A DNA stretch of 20,485 bases from a virus: positions 1 to 20,485 of IMG/VR virus record IMGVR_UViG_3300008261_000447. One strand, written 5' to 3'. Every line of letters begins with the position of its first letter. The stretch's first letter is position 1. The notes beneath the pieces are model-generated. The model ran no database searches. It was not told the origin of the DNA and saw nothing but the letters and a program-made list of their open reading frames with translations. The translations under genes were made by a program, and so were the position numbers. Positions 6,059 to 13,125 of this stretch are shown here, piece by piece.

Positions 6059-8443
6059 TTAAACAGTACCGACTACTTCGGAGAAGCTGACGCCAGTGCG
6101 GGTGGCAACAAATGTTAGACCAATAAAGTTAATTGATCTTGCAGGCTTAATAAAGATGTCTGCTTTAAATTGATTTGAGTCAATAACATCAGGAGTATTA
6201 TTAGATTCATCACAAACAACAATAAATTCAGAAATTCCTCTCTTTGCTTTTACATCACGAAGATATGGTTCAACAATATTCACAAAGTTTGTTCTTGTGA
6301 TAATATCATTAAATTCAAATAACTGTGCTCTTGCTGCTCTTTCAATTGATTTTTCTAAAGTCAAGAACAAACGACGAACATTGATTCTATCAAAAGCAGA
6401 TGGATATCCAAGAGCAGTCTTGTCACCAAACAAGATAATTCCAGAACCAGGAGAAGCAATTACTGGATTGATTCTCTTAGAATAAAGAAGATCTCTTTGT
6501 GCTTGTGATGGATTGTACGCAAGTTTAATCGCATTGTTGATTGCTCCTCTAACAGATCCTGCTGGAGAGAACCAAGAATAATTTTGATTTGAAGTTCTTG
6601 CCATCAAACCAGCAATATCTGCATTTGTTGGCAAATAGACAAATTTATTATTAAATCTATCTAGAGTATATTTAAATCCAGTATCAAAAACTGCATATGA
6701 ACTAGATGTTAGAGGCTCGTAAAACTCAATAATTTTATTTGTTTGTGTAGATGAGTTTGGTTGATTTACAACATCATCTCTGTGAGGGGAAATACATGCA
6801 ATACAATCTTTTCTTTCCTCTGCAATTGCCATCAAAGCATTTGCCTTTGCTTGAGATTCATAAATTGTAGTTCCACCAGAAGGACCTTGAATAATGAAAT
6901 CTAACGAGAACTCTGCTGGATTTTCGAATTTCTTATATGCAGAAATAATATTTGCAAGAGTTGCTGCCATTCCACCAGAGTTTGAATAATCTGAACCTGC
7001 AGTCAATGTATAACTTTTGTTTCCTTGAACACTGAACTTCACAGATTGTGCTGCGGTTCCCCAAGTTCCAGACTCTACAGTGTATGCTCTAGCATTAGAA
7101 GGATTTGGAATTAAGTTTGATGAAACTGTAACTCTTGCTGCTCCTACATATAAGTTCGCAGAATTTTTTGAAATATAATCTTTATAGTAGATTGCTTGAG
7201 ATGGACTAATCTTCGCATCAAGTGCCTTTGATAAGAAAGTATACTTCTCAATAATATTTGCTGCACTTCCAGTAAGTTTTCCACTATCGTCTACAACAAC
7301 AACGTGAATTTGGTCATTCTTTGAACTTCTTTCTAAAGCATATTGTGATGATGTTGGCTTAGGTGCAATATTTTTCCAGTAAATTGTTGCATTAGAAAGA
7401 CCAAGAGTTTGTTGGTCATACCAATCTTTTGTTGCTAATCCACCAATAAATGATGATGTAGTAACACCTGCAGAAGTTACGACATTAATTGTTTCAAGTC
7501 CACTAAAAGAATACGTATTTGTTCCTTCTCCTGGATTTTTATAGTCAATTGCTTCAGAAGTACCATCAAGATTTACTCTATCTGTAACTTTTACACTGAT
7601 TTGTTCTCTTCCTACTTCAGTGATAATGCCTCTAATGAAACCTTCAAAACTACTAACAACACCACCACTAGCAAATTGTGCAGAAACTCTTTGTGTAACT
7701 GCAAGTCCGACCGATACTGTTGTTGGAACTATTACTGTGCTTTCTTGTGTAAATGTAAAGGATGCTCCAGTTTGAACAGAACCATTAGATGAATTCTCAT
7801 TCAAAATAATGCTACTACTTCCAATAGAAACGATGTCAGTTCCTGTTGGGAAGAAGCTACTAACGATAGTATCACCAGTAGTCAATGACGACGTATTAAT
7901 TCCAGTAATTAAATTTGTAGTAATTCCTAAATTACCAGTTTTTGTGCCAATTGTAGTTACTACTGAAGTGCTTGTAGCAGTAGTTCCAATTCCAGTAATG
8001 ATTTGGTCTGCTAGACCATCAATAGTACAAACCTTTATTCCATTTGCCCAAGTTCCTGGTGTTTTTGCTGCATATTCCCAGGTTGCATCATTTGCGTGAT
8101 TATTGGAATAATCTTCATCCGATTCTATTTTTAAAGTAGACAAAGAATCTGAATTTGAATTATATAGAGTTGGACCATCTGCTCTTACAACTCTCAATAC
8201 TCCACCATACGATAAAAATGAAGAGGCAGAAAGCCAATACTCATTTTGAGAATCTTTTTCTAATGGTTTTCCGAATTGTGCTAATAAATCTGCTTCTGTT
8301 TCTACTAAAACAGGAACTCCAATTGGTCCTTTTTCGAATGGACCTGCAAAGGCACCAACTTGATCAGTTGCTGCATCAATTCTACCAATAGTTAAGTCAA
8401 CTTCTCTTATTTTTACCCCAGGTGATACTAAATTTAACGCCAT
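6059..8443 (-). CDS. 18: Contractile tail sheath protein gp18
   Basis: 794 residues from the ATG at 8441-8443. An in-frame ATG at 8494 would add 17 residues, but it lies inside the preceding small gene. MALNLVSPGVKIREVDLTIG is the standard marine gp18 start and has a strong AGAGGGG ribosome-binding site. gp18 forms the outer sheath that contracts to drive the tube into the host. The conserved C-terminal sheath domain includes KRINPVIASPGSGIILFGDK, RINVRRLFLTLEKSIERAAR and LRDVKAKRGISEFIVVCD. T4 gp18 is 659 residues. The extra length is mainly a Thr/Ser/Gly-rich section (about 148-240) in the outer domain, including LTTGDTIVSSFFPTGTDIVS. gp19 follows by 20 bases. Confidence 0.96.
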   Translation of the reverse strand: MALNLVSPGVKIREVDLTIGRIDAATDQVGAFAGPFEKGPIGVPVLVETEADLLAQFGKPLEKDSQNEYWLSASSFLSYGGVLRVVRADGPTLYNSNSDSLSTLKIESDEDYSNNHANDATWEYAAKTPGTWANGIKVCTIDGLADQIITGIGTTATSTSVVTTIGTKTGNLGITTNLITGINTSSLTTGDTIVSSFFPTGTDIVSIGSSSIILNENSSNGSVQTGASFTFTQESTVIVPTTVSVGLAVTQRVSAQFASGGVVSSFEGFIRGIITEVGREQISVKVTDRVNLDGTSEAIDYKNPGEGTNTYSFSGLETINVVTSAGVTTSSFIGGLATKDWYDQQTLGLSNATIYWKNIAPKPTSSQYALERSSKNDQIHVVVVDDSGKLTGSAANIIEKYTFLSKALDAKISPSQAIYYKDYISKNSANLYVGAARVTVSSNLIPNPSNARAYTVESGTWGTAAQSVKFSVQGNKSYTLTAGSDYSNSGGMAATLANIISAYKKFENPAEFSLDFIIQGPSGGTTIYESQAKANALMAIAEERKDCIACISPHRDDVVNQPNSSTQTNKIIEFYEPLTSSSYAVFDTGFKYTLDRFNNKFVYLPTNADIAGLMARTSNQNYSWFSPAGSVRGAINNAIKLAYNPSQAQRDLLYSKRINPVIASPGSGIILFGDKTALGYPSAFDRINVRRLFLTLEKSIERAARAQLFEFNDIITRTNFVNIVEPYLRDVKAKRGISEFIVVCDESNNTPDVIDSNQFKADIFIKPARSINFIGLTFVATRTGVSFSEVVGTV

Positions 8444-8449
8444 TTGTTT

Positions 8450-8456
8450 CCCCTCT
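8450..8456 (-). promoter_or_regulatory. Ribosome-binding site that fixes the gp18 start
   Basis: AGAGGGG is followed by AAACAA and the ATG at 8443. This decides against the longer reading frame that begins at 8494. Confidence 0.75.
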
Positions 8457-8469
8457 TGAAGAAGTTCAT

Positions 8470-8640
8470 TTAGTCTAAAAGTATTGATTTGCATTCATAT
8501 GAATATGCAGAATGGATATTTACTCTTCCTTTACGAGTTAAATAAAATCCATCTATTAAATCTTTTATTTCACCGCAAACTCTACACTTTCTTTCTGTAA
8601 GAAAAACACAGTCTAGTTCGAACTGTTCCTCTAAATCCAT
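8470..8640 (-). CDS. Small Cys-rich (zinc-finger-like) protein, possibly C-terminally shortened (56 aa)
   Basis: 56 residues, MDLEEQFELDCVFLTERKC through YSYECKSILLD. It has a CxxC knuckle (Cys19-Cys22 in CRVCG), His43 and Cys50, which could bind one zinc but lack a complete second CxxC. From memory, marine T4-like phages carry small proteins of the type CRVCG ... DFYLTRK ... YSYECK-x-C near gp17. In those, a second CxxC and a basic tail follow; here the frame ends six residues after Cys50. The ATG overlaps the gp17 stop (TAATG), so translation is coupled. The gp18 ribosome-binding site lies just downstream. The function is unknown; nucleic-acid binding is a guess. The coding call rests on the motif, the overlap and the lack of other use for this gap. 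Confidence 0.65.
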   Translation of the reverse strand: MDLEEQFELDCVFLTERKCRVCGEIKDLIDGFYLTRKGRVNIHSAYSYECKSILLD

Positions 8641-10292
8641 TATCTATAATCCCACATATAAGATCTATCACCATATTCATCTGTATACCATCTATCACCA
8701 TCTTTATCTACAAAAGAAGTTTCCATTTCGGATAGACCATCAGTTATGAATCCAAAGGGTGACATATCCTGTTCTATTTGATTCTTTTGTTCTTCATAAA
8801 TTCTCTTTCGGATATCATTATCCGTCATTTCTTTAAAATATGGTTGAACAATCAACCAAGAAAATATTACCAAACACATTGCTAAGTCATCATTGCATCC
8901 ATCCTCTGCTTCAAATGATTGACTTTTTTGAATGAAGGTAGTTAGTTCACTGATAATATCATAGTCTTTTATTAGTAACTTATCATCTTCTATAACTGTC
9001 TTTAGGTTTGAGCATCCAACTTTTTTGACATTTTTAGACATCTTTACTCCTAGTTGAGATTTCTTACCAGAGAAACCTTGACCAACTAATTGTCCAGCAC
9101 GACCTCTCATCGCACACATCAAAAGATTGCTATACTCTAAATCAAAGTGGAGCATATTTGATACTTGCTCACCAATATCATTAACTTCAACCAGAACATA
9201 TGAGTAATTATATGCTCTCCCTACTTTATCAATAATTGAAGGAAAAAGAATTGGTTTTATATCATTATCCCTATATTTTGCCACAACTCTATATGGGAAA
9301 GAAGTGATATCTACGACAACAAATGCTGAATAGTCTTTGCCAGTTCCTCTAGCAACGTCAACTGTCATCATATAATTGTGGTCTTTTATTGGGTCTTCAT
9401 AAACATCAAGACCTTTATTTGATGTCAGTGGGTCTTCATAGACCATTGCACGAAGTTTAGACGGTGCAATCAAAGTATCAACCGAACCTAAAAATTCACA
9501 TTCAAACTCTTGAGTGAATTGACGTTCGGAGGTGTTGCGTATTGTTTCTTCCTTCCACGCAGCATCTCTACCAGGAACAGCACTCCAGTGAACTTCTAGT
9601 GGTCTATAACCATTTCTACCTCTCTCGGCATCGTGCCAGAGTTTGTAGAACATATTCATCCCGTTTGGAGTTGAGATGATAATAACTTTCGTTGTCTTAC
9701 CAGAAGAAATAGTGGGATATACAGAACTAAAGAATTGTTCTGCAATGTGGTTTGGAATAAACGCAAATTCGTCCAGGAAGATGATATTGAAAGAGTTCCC
9801 TCGGACAGCACTAGATGACGTAGATGCTGCTACAATTTTACTACCGTTCTCAAGTTCTAGTGAACCTTTGTTCCAAGAACCAACACCTTGCTGTAACCAC
9901 TTGGGAAGATTTTCATAAGAAAGTTGCAATCTTTGAAGAAGTTCCCTAGCAGTCTCTGCTTTGTTTGCAAGGATTGCAATTCTTATGTTATCATTAAACA
10001 AAGCATAATGAAGCAAATACGAAACTACTGTAGTGGATTTTCCTGTCTGTCTAGGTAATTTCGCAATATTGAATCTATTGTTATGGAAATTTGAGATTAA
10101 TTCTTTTTGGAAATCATACATTTCAAAGGGAATCAAACCTTCGTCAAGTGAAACAATCTTGACATAGTTCATTGCAAAGTAAACTGGGTCGTCTTTGCAC
10201 CTTAAATATTCTTGAATTTGGTCTGTCGTAAATTCAATTTGGACATTCTCTGCCTTAAGGTTTGGATTGCCCTTATAATGTTTATCAGTCAT
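8640..10292 (-). CDS. 17: Terminase large subunit gp17 (packaging ATPase-nuclease)
   Basis: 550 residues (T4 gp17 is 610). The N-terminal ATPase carries Walker A RQTGKST (81-87), Walker B IIFLDEF with Asp174 and Glu175, and the coupling motif IISTPNG (205-211). The C-terminal RNase H-like nuclease shows acidic residues Asp312 in TVDVARG, Glu369 in LVEVND, and Asp468/Asp469 in GCNDDLAM. gp17 cuts the concatemer, docks on the gp20 portal and pumps DNA into the prohead using ATP. The start overlaps the stop of the 59-aa gene (ATGA), and the stop overlaps the 56-aa gene start, so expression is coupled. Unlike T4, where genes 16 and 17 are adjacent, two genes separate it from gp16. Confidence 0.97.
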   Translation of the reverse strand: MTDKHYKGNPNLKAENVQIEFTTDQIQEYLRCKDDPVYFAMNYVKIVSLDEGLIPFEMYDFQKELISNFHNNRFNIAKLPRQTGKSTTVVSYLLHYALFNDNIRIAILANKAETARELLQRLQLSYENLPKWLQQGVGSWNKGSLELENGSKIVAASTSSSAVRGNSFNIIFLDEFAFIPNHIAEQFFSSVYPTISSGKTTKVIIISTPNGMNMFYKLWHDAERGRNGYRPLEVHWSAVPGRDAAWKEETIRNTSERQFTQEFECEFLGSVDTLIAPSKLRAMVYEDPLTSNKGLDVYEDPIKDHNYMMTVDVARGTGKDYSAFVVVDITSFPYRVVAKYRDNDIKPILFPSIIDKVGRAYNYSYVLVEVNDIGEQVSNMLHFDLEYSNLLMCAMRGRAGQLVGQGFSGKKSQLGVKMSKNVKKVGCSNLKTVIEDDKLLIKDYDIISELTTFIQKSQSFEAEDGCNDDLAMCLVIFSWLIVQPYFKEMTDNDIRKRIYEEQKNQIEQDMSPFGFITDGLSEMETSFVDKDGDRWYTDEYGDRSYMWDYR

Positions 10293-10468
10293 AAATTGTC
10301 AATTCTTAAACTTGCTAATGTCTCTTGATATTTTAAATGAAGTTTTACGTATGATTTTGCAATATTTTTAACTTGGTCAATATTCTCACAAGAATCAATT
10401 TCTCTTGCAATTCTTTCATACTCAAAGTTTTTAGTTAAATTATCTAAAGTTATTTGAGATGGATCCAT
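10289..10468 (-). CDS. Small helical protein upstream of gp17 (59 aa)
   Basis: 59 residues, starting MDPSQITLDNLTKNFEYERI and predominantly helical and charged. There is no recognisable motif, membrane segment or signal. GGAG lies 6 bases before the ATG. The gene overlaps the end of the 383-aa gene by 29 bases and the start of gp17 by 4 bases (ATGA). From memory, a similar short ORF often precedes gp17 in T4-like cyanophages. Its position suggests a packaging accessory or a coupling leader for gp17, but this is inference. The good ribosome-binding site and both overlaps support real translation. Confidence 0.7.
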   Translation of the reverse strand: MDPSQITLDNLTKNFEYERIAREIDSCENIDQVKNIAKSYVKLHLKYQETLASLRIDNL

Positions 10469-11591
10469 TTTTTTCTCCAGTAAATAATAACGGTTTAGTA
10501 GGGTCCTTTGTTGATGGTTTCCAAGATAGAACTACTGCTCCTGGATATACTTTATTAATTTCAAATGATACTTGCTCTTTAGATGGTCTCGTAAATTGAG
10601 GGAAGAACATTTGAACCATTAGACTCTTACCTCTCCAGTTTAGCACTATACCGTAAGTCGTGCCACGAGATTGTATAAATGAATAGTTTTCATCAACAGC
10701 AGGACTTCTTAATGGTTCTGCTTTAATAATATCAGTAAATATGTATTGTATTGGACTAAACTCATCCCTCCAATTTGAGTAGTCATAACTCTCTTTCTTA
10801 GTTTTATTCCCCCAGTTTTTTGCTCCAACTTTTCTACATCTTACTAAAGCACCAGATGCATATGCAGAAGGCCAAACTTTATAACGAGACTTTACTTTAG
10901 TGTAACAAGCATCTTTTTCTTCTGTCATCTTATTTTGAGATGCTTGTTGTTTAATTCTAGCATTTTTTGCATCTCTAACTGCTGCTTGCCTCTTCAAATC
11001 ACTTGCCAAATTATTTGCAAGTTTTTCATATGCTGCTTGTGGTTTTGGCATATCTTGCATCAGAGTATTTTCTGTTGCAACCATCTTTGCTTTTCCTTTT
11101 CTATCAGGATTTGGATCTTGACGGTTTTTACGTTCAAATGCTTTTTCTTCTTCATCATCTGAAAGTGCTGCCTTCATTTTACTGGAACCGCACTTTGGTT
11201 TTGTAGTTTGACCTGGTTGTTTTGCACAGGGTTTTCCTGCGTATTTACCACCCAATTGTACCCAACCAGGGGTGCCATCAGAAGAGCGACTCTTAGTAAA
11301 CCAGTCACGCAAAGAACTATCACCACTTTTTGACTCTTCATTGACTTTTTCTGCCTTTTTTAATCTCGTATAATAATCTGGCAATTCTTCTAAATGCTGA
11401 AGAGCAATCATTCTTGCCATTCTTTTATCACCAGTATGCTCGTGTTCAACTTTAATTCCCAGTTTTAATTCTGGTTTTAAAGCAGCAACAGAAATTTTAT
11501 GCTTTTTCGCAATTTCCTCTGGGGACATATACTTCTTAATAGGTCCCTTTGGGTCAGTTGTTTCTAAAAGGAATTGTGAAAAAGTTTTCAT
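10440..11591 (-). CDS. Multidomain predicted internal head protein with capsid-targeting sequence (383 aa)
   Basis: The N-terminus MKTFSQFLLE matches the T4 capsid-targeting sequence MKTYQEFIAE and ends in Leu-Leu-Glu, a gp21-type site. Residues about 22-80 form a helical domain (ELKLGIKVEHEHTGDKRMAR, LEELPDYYTRLKKAE) that recalls DUF5661-type proteins. Residues 91-176 carry LRDWFTKS, GWVQLGGKYAGKPC and PKCGSSKMK, with Cys122 and Cys134. A basic coiled segment (about 185-225) follows. Next is DACYTKVKSRYKVWPSAYAS (227-246) with Cys229 and Cys252. The C-terminus (about 270-375) includes NWRGKSLMVQ and VYPGAVVLSW, which resemble the 104-aa protein. The protein is very basic in the middle. It lies between gp16 and gp17, where T4 has nothing. 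A late-promoter-like element precedes it. DNA-associated internal or injected protein is inference. Confidence 0.8.
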   Translation of the reverse strand: MKTFSQFLLETTDPKGPIKKYMSPEEIAKKHKISVAALKPELKLGIKVEHEHTGDKRMARMIALQHLEELPDYYTRLKKAEKVNEESKSGDSSLRDWFTKSRSSDGTPGWVQLGGKYAGKPCAKQPGQTTKPKCGSSKMKAALSDDEEEKAFERKNRQDPNPDRKGKAKMVATENTLMQDMPKPQAAYEKLANNLASDLKRQAAVRDAKNARIKQQASQNKMTEEKDACYTKVKSRYKVWPSAYASGALVRCRKVGAKNWGNKTKKESYDYSNWRDEFSPIQYIFTDIIKAEPLRSPAVDENYSFIQSRGTTYGIVLNWRGKSLMVQMFFPQFTRPSKEQVSFEINKVYPGAVVLSWKPSTKDPTKPLLFTGEKNGSISNNFR

Positions 11592-11612
11592 TTTAAGAAA
11601 TAAGTTCTCTAA

Positions 11613-12053
11613 TTATTTAGAATCTTCTGTTTGTGCCATATTTTGCTTAAGAAGTTTTTGAAGTTCGGCAGTAGATCCAACAAATAAAGTATTATTATTA
11701 GTAATACTTTTTGGTGCTGATGGGTCTTCTTCCTTAAGTTTTTTCATCTTCTGTTGAAGGTCAAGTAATTTATCAGTTGTGTCTGCAACATTTTTAATTA
11801 ATTGTCCAGCAACTTCAAATGCTCTTGGGGAATCTGATTGCTGTGCTATTTCCAATATTCCATCTATTGCTTCTTGACCCTTCTCAATTAAAGAGTACAA
11901 TTGCCCTCTAGTATAATCATAATCATATTCACTTTCTTCTTCACCTTTTTTTGGTGATTTAACTATTTTTGAAGACTCAGAAACTATTTCCTTGGCAATA
12001 GAGGTTGCTTCAATTTCTAAAGAATCATTTATTGCATCAAAATCATTTTTCAT
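11613..12053 (-). CDS. 16: Terminase small subunit gp16
   Basis: 146 residues (T4 gp16 is 164). gp16 recognises viral DNA and regulates the gp17 ATPase and nuclease. The central helical segment includes YTRGQLYSLIEKGQEAIDGI (48-67), AQQSDSPRAFEVAGQLIKNV and a coiled coil around LLDLQQKMKKLKEE, characteristic of T4-like small terminases. The N-terminus is acidic; the C-terminus TLFVGSTAELQKLLKQNM is also typical. The ATG overlaps the gp15 stop (ATGA), so translation is coupled to gp15. Downstream is the inserted 383-aa gene rather than gp17. Confidence 0.95.
   Translation of the reverse strand: MKNDFDAINDSLEIEATSIAKEIVSESSKIVKSPKKGEEESEYDYDYTRGQLYSLIEKGQEAIDGILEIAQQSDSPRAFEVAGQLIKNVADTTDKLLDLQQKMKKLKEEDPSAPKSITNNNTLFVGSTAELQKLLKQNMAQTEDSK
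11614..11621 (-). promoter_or_regulatory. Late-promoter-like element upstream of the 383-aa gene
   Basis: The minus strand reads TCTAAATA, one base from TATAAATA. It overlaps the last codons and stop of gp16 and ends 23 bases before the ATG at 11591. Confidence 0.5.
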
Positions 12054-13096
12054 ACGTCAATACCTTTTCTTGAACTATAAACTCTTCCATCACCAAAATC
12101 AAAATGTCTTTCATCAAATCCAAATTCATCACCATAAGATATTAGTTCTTTATCTGCAGCATTTATCAGATTGACTGCATCCCCTTCTTCATGTATTCCT
12201 GCTAAACTACTATCTTGTGCTCTAGAAACATCAATTGTATTACCAGTAATTTTAGTAATAAACATTTCTTCATCATTTATCATGATATAAGTTTCAGCAA
12301 CTAATGAAGTTGAGTCAGAAACGAGAATTTGTGCATCATCTCTATCAACATTTCTTGCCAATACAGTAGTTGCGTCTTTGTTGTAGTCTTTTATTGGTCT
12401 TGGTTCTGCAGTATATCTTAACTGTCTTGTGGCATTAACTCTATCTGTATTTGTATAATAATCAACTTGTACCTTTTTAATCAATGGAGATTTATTGTCA
12501 GCAATTGCACCAAATATTGCTGTTTTTGCAGTAAAGTTTAAAGTATAAACTAAACTTCTTCTTGTTGAATAATCACCTTCATAATCATCTGACATAGATA
12601 TACTTTCTAGAATTATTGGAATGTCTCTTTTTTCTCCAATAGAATTGACCAAATCAACGGTAACATTAAGTTGGGGTTGAAAATATGGAAGTATCTGTTC
12701 AATAATTTGAAGCATATCATCTTGATACTTAGTGATGATACTAAGTTGTATTCCAATGTTATATGGTGCTGGCATATAGACCTGTACTGGTCCAGTTCCA
12801 GATTTATTTGCTTGAAATGTTTGTATTGTAGATACTTTTCTTGAAGCATCATATTGAATGCCAGTCATTTCAAATGACATTCTTGGTAAAGTTATTGCAA
12901 CTCTATTTCTTGGATCTGGTTTTTCGTCAAGTCTTGATAGAAATTTCTGAATTGGTCCATACGCAATAGGAACTTTAATGAGACTGATATCGTTATCTGC
13001 CCCATCTTGATGCCTAATTTGGATGTTATTAAATAACGTTCCAAAGGCAATTATTGTCCTTTTTATTATCTCGTGATATGCGTATTTTCCAAACAT
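12050..13096 (-). CDS. 15: Tail sheath stabiliser / tail completion protein gp15
   Basis: 348 residues (T4 gp15 is 272). gp15 forms a hexamer that caps the tail tube and sheath and joins the tail to the gp13/gp14 neck. The core carries HEIIKRTIIAFGTLFNNIQI (8-27), KVPIAYGPIQKFLSRL (41-56), VAITLPRMSFEMTGIQYDAS (66-85), the PAPYNIGIQLSI strand and LNFTAKTAIFGAI. After about residue 240 comes an added module, AQILVSDSTSLVAETYIMIN (255-274) ... EEMFITKI ... DVSRAQDSS, followed by an acidic and aromatic tail. A similar module is present in the 1681-aa protein (about 1310-1360). The end overlaps gp16 by 4 bases. A late-promoter-like element precedes it, and no clear Shine-Dalgarno sequence is seen. 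Confidence 0.95.
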   Translation of the reverse strand: MFGKYAYHEIIKRTIIAFGTLFNNIQIRHQDGADNDISLIKVPIAYGPIQKFLSRLDEKPDPRNRVAITLPRMSFEMTGIQYDASRKVSTIQTFQANKSGTGPVQVYMPAPYNIGIQLSIITKYQDDMLQIIEQILPYFQPQLNVTVDLVNSIGEKRDIPIILESISMSDDYEGDYSTRRSLVYTLNFTAKTAIFGAIADNKSPLIKKVQVDYYTNTDRVNATRQLRYTAEPRPIKDYNKDATTVLARNVDRDDAQILVSDSTSLVAETYIMINDEEMFITKITGNTIDVSRAQDSSLAGIHEEGDAVNLINAADKELISYGDEFGFDERHFDFGDGRVYSSRKGIDV

Positions 13097-13117
13097 TTCA
13101 TTAGTACGGTTATAATA

Positions 13118-13125
13118 TATTTAGA
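13118..13125 (-). promoter_or_regulatory. Late-promoter-like element upstream of gp15
   Basis: The minus strand reads TCTAAATA, one base from TATAAATA, with the gp14 TAA stop inside it. It ends 22 bases before the gp15 ATG. It would drive gp15-gp16. Confidence 0.5.

Noticed and set aside
8444-8494. 17-residue N-terminal extension of gp18 from the ATG at 8494
   Set aside because: The extension lies within the 56-aa gene and gp18's own leader. The strong AGAGGGG site and the family start MALNLVSPGV fix the ATG at 8443.
12613-12852. Minus-strand ORF inside gp15 in another frame
   Set aside because: It overlaps the conserved gp15 core and has no recognisable protein features.
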